From Clostridiaceae bacterium (lineage in GTDB: Bacteria > Bacillota > Clostridia > Peptostreptococcales > Tindalliaceae): 64,000 bases of DNA. The stretch covers positions 40,443-104,442 of the forward strand of contig JAABSW010000008.1 in the NCBI GenBank assembly GCA_011390155.1, in the 5' to 3' direction. The notes beneath the pieces are model-generated. The model was given only the letters and a program-made list of their open reading frames with translations, did no database searches and had not been told where the DNA came from. The position numbers and the translations under genes are program-made. This document shows positions 52,291 to 60,992 of this stretch, piece after piece (positions within the stretch are counted from its first letter, which is position 1; each line of letters begins with the position of its first letter).

Positions 52291-53367
52291 CTATTCAGCC
52301 ATTTCCTGAATCTGTTGGATCAAGTCAGCACCAATGGTGTCTTCCCACTGTACATAGACTGGCGCCATGGCTTCCTGCCAGGCTGCTTTGTCAGGTCTTG
52401 TAATCTGCATACCTGCTTCTTCAAGTTCTTCAACCAGTCTGTCGTCCATTTCCTGGATCATACCTCTTTGAATGGCTGTCGCTTCATTGGCAGCTTCCTG
52501 GAAAATCACTTTTTCTTCATCAGACAAGTTGTCCCAAAGTGCACCACTCACCAGCAATGGAGCTGGAGCGTAGAAATGGCCCGTTAGCGCCAGGTGATCC
52601 TGTACTTCATAGAATCGTGAAGTTGCAATGATGGGCAATGGGTTTTCCTGACCGTCTACTGTACCCTGCTGCAGTGCAGTAAACAGTTCACCAAAGGCCA
52701 TGGGTGTTGGGTCAGCGCCAACTTGTCTGAAAGAGTCCATGTGAATCTGGTTTTCCATGGTTCTCAGTTTCAATCCCTGCACATCTTCCGGAACCATAAT
52801 GGGTCTTTCAGAGTTGGTAATGTTCCGGAAGCCATTCTCCCAGAAAGCCAACCCTTTAATGCCAGTTCCATCTAGTTGTGCGAAAATATTCTGTCCAATC
52901 TCACCGTCAAGTACACGGTAAGCATGCGGTTTGTCAACAAAAATAAAGGGAAGGTCTGTTACCAGAAACGCATCTGAGAAACCAGCCAAGGGAGCTGTTG
53001 AAACAACTGTTACGTCAATGGTTCCCATCTGGATTCCTTCAATGATTTCACGTTCTGAACCTAATTGCGCATCTGGATATACTTCGATGCTATACTTGCC
53101 GTTGGTTCTCTCTTCCAGCATTTCGCCATAAGCAACCATTCCCTGGTTGTAGGGGTGTGTCATGTCAACGGACGTCGCTGCTCTTAAAACAATTTGTTCC
53201 TCGCTTGGTGCTTCAGCTTCTCCACCCTCTTCTGGGGCTTCGGCTTCTCCACCTTCTGGTGCTGGGGCTGGCTCTTCGTTTCCATTCCCGCCACATCCGG
53301 TAACTGTTACCAATGTAAACACCAATACCAACAGTAACGATAAGATTTTCAATGTTTTTTTACTCAA
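52291..53367 (-). CDS. dctP: TRAP transporter substrate-binding lipoprotein DctP
   Basis: A 358-residue exported lipoprotein (TTG start behind GGAGG). A signal peptide ends in the lipobox VTGC at about residue 25; a Pro/Glu/Ala linker follows with the tandem repeat GGEAEAP; the DctP domain begins VLRAATSVDMTHPYNQG. The conserved substrate arginine is in GLKLRTMEN, and FGELFTALQQGTVDGQENP is diagnostic. It captures a carboxylate and delivers it to DctQM. Ligand not readable, but the neighbours suggest a hydroxy or sugar acid. Confidence 0.96.
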   Translation of the reverse strand: MSKKTLKILSLLLVLVFTLVTVTGCGGNGNEEPAPAPEGGEAEAPEEGGEAEAPSEEQIVLRAATSVDMTHPYNQGMVAYGEMLEERTNGKYSIEVYPDAQLGSEREIIEGIQMGTIDVTVVSTAPLAGFSDAFLVTDLPFIFVDKPHAYRVLDGEIGQNIFAQLDGTGIKGLAFWENGFRNITNSERPIMVPEDVQGLKLRTMENQIHMDSFRQVGADPTPMAFGELFTALQQGTVDGQENPLPIIATSRFYEVQDHLALTGHFYAPAPLLVSGALWDNLSDEEKVIFQEAANEATAIQRGMIQEMDDRLVEELEEAGMQITRPDKAAWQEAMAPVYVQWEDTIGADLIQQIQEMAE

Positions 53368-53460
53368 ACAAATTCCTCCTCTGTTTTTACCCGTTTTTAA
53401 ATGTCTTCTGGAACGTCCGACTACCTGTTGGCACCACCCCCTTCAAACATACTTTTAGGG

Positions 53461-54615
53461 TTACATTGTTATTGCAATCCGGGTAATGGCAAATTCTCTA
53501 TGCCCGAATATTTCCGACCTGGTTTGTTTCCCGTTGATGACCTGCAGGTATTCCTGGTAAATTTCCCGACCAGCCTCTTCAAGGCTTTTGGAGCCTTCAA
53601 TCATCTCGCTTACATCAATGTCAATGTTATCGGCCATGGTCTTTACCGTTGACGGATTGGCACAGACCTTAACCACTGGTGTAATGGGTGAACCCGTTGG
53701 TGTACCCCTCCCGGTGGTAAATACGATGAGTTGAGCACCCCCGGCAATCATACCAGATATGGATTCGATGTCCTGACCCGGGGTATCCATTACCACCAAC
53801 CCCTTTTGACGTGGCGTTTCAGCGTATTCCATCACTTCCTGTATGGGTTTCGTTCCTGCTTTGTAGATACAGCCCAAAGATTTTTCCTCAATGGTACTCA
53901 GTCCTCCCTGAATATTTCCTGGTGTCGGGTTGCCGCCGCGAATATCAACACCCATTCGGTTAGATTCCTGTTCCACCCGGGCGACAATGCTAAACAGGCT
54001 GTCTGCCACTTCCTGGTTAACAGCTCTTTTCGCTAACACATGCTCTGTTCCCATAAGTTCAGTGGTTTCAGACAATATAACTGTAGCGCCCTTTTCCACC
54101 AGCATGTCCGATGCATAGCCAGTGGCTGGATTTGCTGCCAGCCCGGATGTGGTGTCAGATCCGCCACATTCGGTTCCTAATATGATATCACTTAGCTGAA
54201 TTTCAGTTCGTTGAATTTCAGAAGCATCTGCCACCATTTTCCTAACAATTTCAGCACCTTTTGCCACGGTATTCAGGGTGCCCCCTGATTCCTGTATAAT
54301 AAGATATTCCACAGGCTTTCCAGTGGTGGCAATCTCTTTTGCCATGTCCTCCGGTCGAACCGTTTCACATCCAAGGCCCACGATCAAAGCCGCTGCCACG
54401 TTGGGGTTTTTTCCTACACCAGCCAAAGTGCGGGCCGTCTGTTCTTTGTCTCTGCCTATCTGGGAACAACCGTGTTGATGCACCAGGGGAATTACACCCG
54501 GCACTTGCTCTGAAATCATTTCAACAACTCTGTTGGCACAAACAACAGCAGAAATGACTACAACATGGTTGCGAATACCTACTTTTCCATTCTCTCTGAG
54601 AAATCCGGTAATCAA
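53461..54615 (-). CDS. UxaA-family dehydratase, large (catalytic) subunit
   Basis: A 384-residue protein. GKVGIRNHVVVIS at the N-terminus, HQHGCSQIG, and GTECGGSDTTSGLAANPATG match the C-terminal domain of altronate/galactarate dehydratases and SuyB sulpholactate lyase; the SDTTSG form lies closer to SuyB-like members than to UxaA, which has SDAFSG. It should eliminate water (or another group) from the 3-position of a 2-hydroxy acid, using iron. I start at the TTG at 54615 with GGAGGAGG eight bases upstream; the ATG at 54633, overlapping the small-subunit stop (TAATG), is the alternative. Partner subunit precedes it. Confidence 0.85.
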   Translation of the reverse strand: MITGFLRENGKVGIRNHVVVISAVVCANRVVEMISEQVPGVIPLVHQHGCSQIGRDKEQTARTLAGVGKNPNVAAALIVGLGCETVRPEDMAKEIATTGKPVEYLIIQESGGTLNTVAKGAEIVRKMVADASEIQRTEIQLSDIILGTECGGSDTTSGLAANPATGYASDMLVEKGATVILSETTELMGTEHVLAKRAVNQEVADSLFSIVARVEQESNRMGVDIRGGNPTPGNIQGGLSTIEEKSLGCIYKAGTKPIQEVMEYAETPRQKGLVVMDTPGQDIESISGMIAGGAQLIVFTTGRGTPTGSPITPVVKVCANPSTVKTMADNIDIDVSEMIEGSKSLEEAGREIYQEYLQVINGKQTRSEIFGHREFAITRIAITM

Positions 54616-54632
54616 TTTATATGCCTCCTCCA

Positions 54633-54923
54633 TTATGTAGCAAGGTCACCTCTGCCACGTCGGCTCACCACATTATGTACATGAATGTGTTCACCTTCTA
54701 AAACGTCCTTTGTTGCCGTTCCCATCACTTCACCGTACTTAACAACATCTTCGCCTTTTGCCAGATTCTTAATGGCTACCTTGTGGCCAAATTGGATGTC
54801 TTCCTTCATTGTCAGCACAACCTGCTTTCCACCTGTTTCCACTTTGAGTTCCTGGCCTTTTATAAGCTCCTGGGTAGCCGTTGCAACATTGTCTTTAACA
54901 TTGATAACTATTAGCTGCTGCAC
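54633..54923 (-). CDS. UxaA-family dehydratase, small subunit (SAF domain)
   Basis: A 96-residue SAF-domain protein equal to the N-terminal domain of altronate dehydratase or to SuyA. LTMKEDIQFGHKVAIKNLAKG and VVKYGEVMGTATKDV, then EGEHIHVHNV, carry the conserved histidines. GTG start eight bases after AGGAGG. It ends at the large-subunit gene with stop/start overlap possible. Forms the two-subunit enzyme with the following gene. Confidence 0.9.
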   Translation of the reverse strand: MQQLIVINVKDNVATATQELIKGQELKVETGGKQVVLTMKEDIQFGHKVAIKNLAKGEDVVKYGEVMGTATKDVLEGEHIHVHNVVSRRGRGDLAT

Positions 54924-55076
54924 TCTCAGTTCCTCCTACTCATTGATCGTTTGACATTGTCGAATCACGTTCTCATGTTTGATCGCAATGAACCAAATAA
55001 TAAATACATCTTACTCCAGCAACACGCCTTCGTCAAGAAGCAAGTTTGTTAATATTATGACTATTCAGATCGCTTT

Positions 55077-56342
55077 TTACAATTTTAAAAGCAGGTCATC
55101 ATTGTCATCATACAGCAGCGTTTCTTCTCCCAGTACTTCTACGTATTCTTTTTCCTTAGTCTCTTTTAGCAGCGCTTCAGAAACCAGCAGTTCCTTAACA
55201 TCCAATGTGTTTTTTATAAAGGCCACCTTGGCATCAGCCATCGTTACTTTTCGATTGCAACAGGAAAGCGCCGTTAAGATGGACAGTTTATCATTTTCCT
55301 GGATGATGGGTATAAACCCTCTTTCCAGAAACCCGGACGTGATAACATTTGCATATGTGGTTTCCAAGTCCACTTTGTTAAAGAGGCGTCGGGTGATGAC
55401 ATCAGCAAGCCCTATTCCCAGTCCATTGTGGTGGCTTTCCTCTGTCAAGTCAAGGCACACAATTCGGTAGATGGAAGGTCCCACCGAATCGTCTTCACCT
55501 CTCACCAAAATTCTACCGGTAATATTGGAATCCATGCCCACTCCGCTGATATCTTTCCCCAATTCCTGTACCACCAACACATCAGCCATGCCAAAAGGCA
55601 GGGACGGCATGAGTGATTTCGCTTCAATAATCAGTTCTTTTTCCCGGTCTGCAATTTTTTCCTTCGGCAATACTTCAATTTTTGCAGTTGTATCTTCTGC
55701 ATTTTCCAGAACGGCGACACCCATGAGAATGGGTGCTTTTTCCATAATAATCTCAGCCGCTTTCGGAATCAGTTTCGCCAAGCCATAAATACCATATTCG
55801 TGAATCGCCATAGCCCCTGTATGGTTTCCAAAACCAATGGCCATCTGCTTCAACAGTCCACTCTCAGTAATGTCATGAAAATCCGTATGAGCTTTCACTC
55901 GATTCAGCATAATCAGTCCATCCATGGACAAGGCAACCTTATCAAAATACACGGGCATTCCATCCGGTTCAACGGTTCCCAGCTGTTGAACTTCCATGTT
56001 GCTCAATACCGGAGCCCCTACTGTTTCTTCCGTAATGCCATACCCTTTCAAGTATTCCTGCTGCCCCTCAGCAGTGGCACCTCCATGACTACCCATGGCC
56101 GGGATTATATGAGGAATGGCATCTCTCTTCTTCACCTCATTGACAACGGCCTTAACCAAATTCGGCAACTGGTAAATGCCGCGACTGCCTACCGCAATGC
56201 CAATTTTTGCCCCAGGTTTAATCCGGTCACCATGTTCAGCAAAACCTTTGGAAATTTCTTCGAAGACGTCTTCCAACTGTTCTATGGAAAAATGCTGTCG
56301 AAGGCGATACATTTTCGGTATTTCTGTGACTCTTGTTTTCAC
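55077..56342 (-). CDS. DUF2088 / LarA N-terminal-like protein
   Basis: A 421-residue soluble protein. GVGSRGI-type start (AVGSRGIYQLPNLVKAV), IPAMGSHGGATAEGQ, and LNRVKAHTDFH with QMAIGFGNHTGAMA define a family annotated as lactate-racemase-domain proteins. The LarA lysine motif GGGRKS is absent, so it may bind a different cofactor or do different chemistry. GTG start overlaps the IclR gene by 4 bp, giving tight coupling to that regulator. Presumed to act on a 2-hydroxy acid of the island; reaction unknown. Confidence 0.78.
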   Translation of the reverse strand: MKTRVTEIPKMYRLRQHFSIEQLEDVFEEISKGFAEHGDRIKPGAKIGIAVGSRGIYQLPNLVKAVVNEVKKRDAIPHIIPAMGSHGGATAEGQQEYLKGYGITEETVGAPVLSNMEVQQLGTVEPDGMPVYFDKVALSMDGLIMLNRVKAHTDFHDITESGLLKQMAIGFGNHTGAMAIHEYGIYGLAKLIPKAAEIIMEKAPILMGVAVLENAEDTTAKIEVLPKEKIADREKELIIEAKSLMPSLPFGMADVLVVQELGKDISGVGMDSNITGRILVRGEDDSVGPSIYRIVCLDLTEESHHNGLGIGLADVITRRLFNKVDLETTYANVITSGFLERGFIPIIQENDKLSILTALSCCNRKVTMADAKVAFIKNTLDVKELLVSEALLKETKEKEYVEVLGEETLLYDDNDDLLLKL

Positions 56343-57127
56343 CAGCCACTCACTCCTTTATGGTCTCCCTTGTATCCCATTTTTTCCGATATATCCCTGC
56401 ACGCTTCTCTGACAAGAAGGATAATTGTATCCATTTTTCCTTCCGACATTCGCACACCCGGGCCTGACACACTAATGGAGTATTTTACCTTGCCTTCATG
56501 GTTGAAAATCGGTGCGGCAACGCATCTCAAACCAATACTGTGCTCTTCGTTGTCAATGGCATATCCTTTTTCCCTTATCCTCTCAAGCTCTTCCAGAAGG
56601 TCTTCCATGTTCACAATGGTGTTGGGTGTAAATGGTCTGAACACAGCAGGAATGCTTTTCATGAGTTCCTCCTCACTTAGAAAAGCCATGATTGCTTTTC
56701 CCATACCAGTACCGTAAGCAGGTAATCTGGCTCCCACAGAGGAGGCTATGCGCATGGACTGCCAGGATTCAATTTTATCAATATAGACCATCTCTTCACC
56801 ATCCAGGGTCCCCAGGTGAACCGTTTCCTCAATTTCACTGCACAGTTTTCTAATTTTGGGACCCGCAAACTGAATAATGTTGAGAGAGTTGGCTGCCCGA
56901 CTCCCAAGTTCCATCAGCCTTAACCCCAGGCGGTATTTGTGAGATTCTTCATCCTGGCTAATCAACCCATGGTATTTCAATGTGTTTAAAATACCATGTG
57001 CCGTGCTTTTGTTTAATCCAATTTCCTCCGCAATTTCCGAAAGTCTCAGTTCTGTTTGGTGTTCAGAGAAGCAGTTAAGCACCATTAATGTTCTGTCGAT
57101 GGATTGAATTCTTCCTGTTTTTTCCAT
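56339..57127 (-). CDS. IclR-family regulator of the acid-catabolism operon
   Basis: A 262-residue regulator started at the ATG at 57127 behind TGAGG. The N-terminal winged helix (about 8-70) has IDRTLMVLNCFSEHQTELRL and GLNKSTAHGILNTLKYHGL; the GAF-like ligand domain (about 85-255) has YIDKIESWQSMR, YGTGMGKAIMAFLSEEEL and GLRCVAAPIFNHEGKV, as in KdgR-type sugar-acid regulators. First gene of the operon running to panB-1. Two TTCGAA palindromes lie 20-65 bases upstream and may be operator halves. Confidence 0.92.
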   Translation of the reverse strand: MEKTGRIQSIDRTLMVLNCFSEHQTELRLSEIAEEIGLNKSTAHGILNTLKYHGLISQDEESHKYRLGLRLMELGSRAANSLNIIQFAGPKIRKLCSEIEETVHLGTLDGEEMVYIDKIESWQSMRIASSVGARLPAYGTGMGKAIMAFLSEEELMKSIPAVFRPFTPNTIVNMEDLLEELERIREKGYAIDNEEHSIGLRCVAAPIFNHEGKVKYSISVSGPGVRMSEGKMDTIILLVREACRDISEKMGYKGDHKGVSGW

Positions 57128-57273
57128 AGTCTCCCTCAATTATGATTCGAATTTGGACATCTTTATGGTTTAAATGGTACCACATTCGAAGTATTCTGTA
57201 AACAAAAAATAAACGGCGTTCATTATTGTCGAACGCCCTGCCTGTTGATCTCTTCTTGATGGCTACTACCTGC

Positions 57274-57309
57274 AAAAAAAACTGAACCTCATCTTTTGAT
57301 GAAGTTCAG
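57274..57309 (-). terminator. Rho-independent terminator of tkt
   Basis: Twelve-bp arms with one mismatch (57282-57293, 57298-57309) and a TTTT loop, followed on the minus strand by eight bases of T. It lies 77 bases after the transketolase stop and insulates the IclR operon. Confidence 0.87.
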
Positions 57310-57385
57310 CTATATTGCCTGTTTTCGGAACTTGCTTAGTGTTAATGCTCATGTTCCCTATCAGCTTATTGGGTGGTTTATTTTA

Positions 57386-59374
57386 TTACTTGTTAAACAA
57401 CGCTTCCGCTGCTTCAACAGCGGCTTCTGCCGATAGACCGAACTTTTCAAACAGGATGTTCCCTGGTGCGGAAGCACCAAAATGCTCTAAACTGATCACC
57501 TTACCATCCAGGCCCACGTACTTGTACCAGCCCAACCCTGAGCCTGCTTCCATGGCTATTCGCTTACGAATGGCCGGTGGCATCACCTTGTGGCGGTAAT
57601 TTTCCGGCTGCTGTTCAAACAGTTCCCATGAAGGCATACTGATGACACGACTGGAAATTCCCTTTTCTGCCAATTTGTCAGCCGCTTCCATGATAAAGGC
57701 GACTTCTGAACCGGAGGCCATTAAAAGTACATCGGGCTCACCTTCTCCCACATCCTTTAACACATAGCCACCTTTCAGGGCACCCTCACCCGTTTCAGCA
57801 TACAAGGGCAGGTTTTGCCGGGTTAGCACCAAGGAGACCGGAGTTGTACTGCTGCTCATGGCCACTTTCCAGCCCAAGGCCGTTTCTTTTCCATCCGCCG
57901 GTCTGAAAACAATCATGTTGGGCACACTGCGCAGTGCCATTAAATGTTCGATGGGTTGATGAGTGGGTCCATCTTCACCCACACCAATGCTGTCATGGGT
58001 AAGCACATAGGTAACAGGAACTCCCATGATGGAAGATAGCCGCATGGCACCTTTCATGTAATCGGTGAACACGAAGAAAGTGGCTGCATAAATCCTTAGT
58101 CCGCCATGAATGGCGATACCATTGGCAATGGCCGCCATGGCATGTTCCCGTACACCAAAATGCAGGTTTGAACCAGCCTGGTTGTCCGGTTGAAAACTCT
58201 CATGTTTTTTCATGATGGTTTTCGTTGAGGGAGCCAGGTCCGCCGATCCTCCCATGAGGTTGGGCACTTTTTCTGCCAGACGATTGAGAATATCTCCTGA
58301 AGCTGAACGTGTGGCATTGGGTTTATCATAGGTCCACAGTGCGTCATCTTCCATGATGTCCTGCATCCATGCATCACCAAACCACTGGTCCCATTCTTTT
58401 TCCAGTTCTGGATACGTCTCAAAATATTCACTGAGCATCATTTCCCAGGCTGCTTCCTTTTTCATGCCTTCTTCGCCCATTTCCTGAGCAAACCGTTCTA
58501 CGTTTGAAGGCACTGTGAAGGGTTCTTCTGTCCAACCCAGGTTTTCTTTCATTTCCTTCAGATTGTCTTCACCCAGGGGTTCCCCATGGGCTGAAGCCTT
58601 GCCCTGTTTAGCTGGGCTTCCGTAACCGATTTCAGTGACCACCTCAATAAAGGTTGGTCTTTTTTTATCTGCTTTGGCTTCTTTCAGTGCCGCTTCAATG
58701 GCTTCCAGGTCATTGCCATCTTTTACCTGAAGAACCTGCCAGTGGTAGGCTTCAAAACGCTTTTTCACATCCTCCCGGAAGGCCTTCTGGGTATCCCCTT
58801 CAATGGAAATCCGATTTGAATCATACAGCACAATCAGTTTTCCCAGCTCCAACGTGCCTGCCAAAGAGGCGGCTTCGGAGGTAATGCCTTCCATCATGCA
58901 GCCATCCCCCGATAACGCGTAGGTATAGTGGTCTATCACTGGATAATCAGGCCGGTTAAAATGAGCTGCCAGTCTGGTTTCCGCCATGGCCATGCCCACA
59001 GCGTTGGCAAATCCCTGTCCCAGGGGGCCCGTGGTGGTTTCCACGCCAACGGTGTGGCCGTATTCCGGATGCCCTGGTGTTTGGCTTCCCCACTGGCGAA
59101 AAGATTTAATCTCTTCCATGTTCAGGCCATACCCAAAAACATGCAACAACGAGTAAAGGAGCATGGAACCATGCCCAGCCGATAAAACAAAGCGATCCCG
59201 GTTCTTCCATGCCGGATTTTTGGGGTTGTGGTTCATGATGCGGCTCCATAATGTGTACGCCATGGGCGCTGCCCCCATGGGCAGTCCTGGATGTCCTGAC
59301 TTTGCTTTCTCAACTGCCTCAGCCGACAAAACACGCAGGGTGTTAACTGTCAATTGATCAATCTCATAATTCAT
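57386..59374 (-). CDS. tkt: Transketolase
   Basis: A 662-residue thiamine-diphosphate enzyme exchanging two-carbon units in the pentose phosphate pathway. The start at 59374 follows GGAGG by seven bases. Motifs: [29 protein letters not shown], the ThDP/Mg motif [20 protein letters not shown], and [14 protein letters not shown] with [20 protein letters not shown] in the pyrimidine domain. Full length. Monocistronic by its terminator; a TATAAT lies at 59426-59421. It could process sugars from the neighbouring catabolic genes but is equally a housekeeping enzyme. Confidence 0.97.
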   Translation of the reverse strand: MNYEIDQLTVNTLRVLSAEAVEKAKSGHPGLPMGAAPMAYTLWSRIMNHNPKNPAWKNRDRFVLSAGHGSMLLYSLLHVFGYGLNMEEIKSFRQWGSQTPGHPEYGHTVGVETTTGPLGQGFANAVGMAMAETRLAAHFNRPDYPVIDHYTYALSGDGCMMEGITSEAASLAGTLELGKLIVLYDSNRISIEGDTQKAFREDVKKRFEAYHWQVLQVKDGNDLEAIEAALKEAKADKKRPTFIEVVTEIGYGSPAKQGKASAHGEPLGEDNLKEMKENLGWTEEPFTVPSNVERFAQEMGEEGMKKEAAWEMMLSEYFETYPELEKEWDQWFGDAWMQDIMEDDALWTYDKPNATRSASGDILNRLAEKVPNLMGGSADLAPSTKTIMKKHESFQPDNQAGSNLHFGVREHAMAAIANGIAIHGGLRIYAATFFVFTDYMKGAMRLSSIMGVPVTYVLTHDSIGVGEDGPTHQPIEHLMALRSVPNMIVFRPADGKETALGWKVAMSSSTTPVSLVLTRQNLPLYAETGEGALKGGYVLKDVGEGEPDVLLMASGSEVAFIMEAADKLAEKGISSRVISMPSWELFEQQPENYRHKVMPPAIRKRIAMEAGSGLGWYKYVGLDGKVISLEHFGASAPGNILFEKFGLSAEAAVEAAEALFNK

Positions 59375-59475
59375 AAATAAACCTCCTTGATTACGGTGCA
59401 TTCCGTCATTTAATCAACTCATTATACCATTATCATCCGCTTTAATGCCAGTGTTTCCCGTCACCTTCTGTTTAA

Positions 59476-60693
59476 TCAGTCCTGCAGGTAATACAGGGCT
59501 GACAAGGCAAATAACTGAGATGCTTCCACCAATTCTTCAATGTCCACGTATTCATCTGCCTGGTGAGGAACTAACCGGTCACCTGCACCTGTTGTAATGA
59601 TGGGAATGTTTTTCCACGCATGGAGAAAGGTGCCGTCAGTGGTTCCCGGCACGCCATTATAGCGTGGGGCTTTACCTGTGATTTTTTCATAAGCCGCTGC
59701 CATGGCTTGCACAATGGGTTCATCCATGTCAGTCAGGGTCCAGGGCCGCCCTTCAATAACTTCCATGGTAGCTTTGAAATTGGTGCGTTCCCTGGCAAGT
59801 CTGTCCAGAATTTCCTGGATCTGGCCAATAAGCACCTGATGCGCTTGCCCGGGAACGGTACGAATGTCAAGGGTGGTGTAACATTCCTTGGGAATCACAT
59901 TGATCTGGGCTTCCCCCTTGGCTGGCGCCTGGAGGATGGTTGGGGTAATGCTGGGGTACCCCAGGTGTTCATGCTTACCTAAACGGTCCACTTCTGCCTG
60001 CTGTAATTTTTCCAGTTCCACCATCACATGGGCCATTCCCCAGTTGGGATTAATGCCTGCTTCCGGCATGGCGCCATGGGACATTTTACCATGAACCCGG
60101 ATGACGATTCGCAGGGCACCCCGCTGGGTGATGCACAACTGGTTTTCTTCCGGTTCACATATAATGGCAGCATCCACCTCATCGGCCCATCCCTTATTGA
60201 TAAACTCTTTGATGCCAATCATCAAACTTTCTTCGTCCACGGGTATGCATAACAGAATTCTTCCTGAAAAGTCTATGCCAGCTTCTTTAATGGCTTTTGC
60301 TGCAAAGATAGCCGCGGCCATGTTTCCTTTTGTATCGCAGGACCCCCTGCCGTAGATACGGCCATCTTTGATTTCTCCACCAAAAGGGTCCATTGTCCAT
60401 TCATCCGGATCTCCTGCTGTCACCACGTCTGTGTGCCCTTCCATCAGAAGGGTTTTGCCCGGTTTATGTCCGTTCAAATAGGCGATGACATTGGGCCTGC
60501 CTGGGGCCGCTTCGTCCAGGTAAACCTCCAACCCCATATCTTTCAGGTAATCAGCCACAAAATGTGCCACCTTCTCTTCGTTGGCACCGGGTACCTCCGG
60601 GTCAAAAACACTCTTTATTCTGATCAGTTGCTGGGTAAAGCTGACCAACTCATCTTTGTTGACAAAGGTAATGACTTTTTCCAGTGCTTCCAT
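59476..60693 (-). CDS. M20-family metallopeptidase/deacylase (ArgE/DapE-like)
   Basis: A 405-residue enzyme started at the ATG at 60693 behind AAGGAGG. Metal ligands and catalysts appear in LLMEGHTDVVTAGDP (His, Asp), YGRGSCDTKGNMAAA (bridging Asp), PVDEESLMIG (catalytic Glu), CEPEENQ and FLHAWKN (last His). The dimerisation domain lies at about 190-300. It could hydrolyse a dipeptide or an N-acyl amino acid; members cannot be told apart by eye. Neighbouring peptidase and OPT transporter suggest peptide use. Confidence 0.9.
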   Translation of the reverse strand: MEALEKVITFVNKDELVSFTQQLIRIKSVFDPEVPGANEEKVAHFVADYLKDMGLEVYLDEAAPGRPNVIAYLNGHKPGKTLLMEGHTDVVTAGDPDEWTMDPFGGEIKDGRIYGRGSCDTKGNMAAAIFAAKAIKEAGIDFSGRILLCIPVDEESLMIGIKEFINKGWADEVDAAIICEPEENQLCITQRGALRIVIRVHGKMSHGAMPEAGINPNWGMAHVMVELEKLQQAEVDRLGKHEHLGYPSITPTILQAPAKGEAQINVIPKECYTTLDIRTVPGQAHQVLIGQIQEILDRLARERTNFKATMEVIEGRPWTLTDMDEPIVQAMAAAYEKITGKAPRYNGVPGTTDGTFLHAWKNIPIITTGAGDRLVPHQADEYVDIEELVEASQLFALSALYYLQD

Positions 60694-60803
60694 AACGTCC
60701 TCCTTTTGGTCAGGGATCAAGAAAAACTAGTGGTTAGACTTCAAGCAATAAAAGAGCGCCGAGTCAACTCAACGCTTTTCTGATATTATTTTTCCTTGTT
60801 AAA

Positions 60804-60992
60804 GATAAACAGGATTCTTAGCTTCTGGTGGAGTTTTAACTCCATCAGAAGGTTAGAATGCGTTATCCATAAGTAGATGGCCCAAATGTTCCATTTGGTG
60901 GCAGATACTAAGTTTGTTCACCTAGGGACGTAGCACCGCTTATCTTCCTCTTGCAGAAGAGGGAGTCTTAGCGGTGGTAGTCATCGGATAAA
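60804..60992 (+). repeat. Structured 189-bp repeat element, long copy
   Basis: The ends (60804-60822 and 60971-60992) match the two halves of the 39-bp copy at 25222-25260. Between them are 150 extra bases bounded by a direct repeat TCTTAGC (60816-60822, 60966-60972). The insert has a 13-bp hairpin (60823-60835 with 60838-60850), a smaller one (CCAAATG/CATTTGG near 60890) and a nested stem (CACCGCT 60934-60940 with AGCGGTG 60970-60976). No ORF. It may be a non-autonomous mobile element or a folded RNA, perhaps derived from an IS200/IS605 end. Its right end overlaps the last codons of the P1 peptidase gene. Confidence 0.7.

Noticed and set aside
53215..53275. Tandem GGEAEAP repeat in DctP as a functional domain
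   Set aside because: It sits between lipobox and binding domain and looks like a flexible lipoprotein linker of low complexity.
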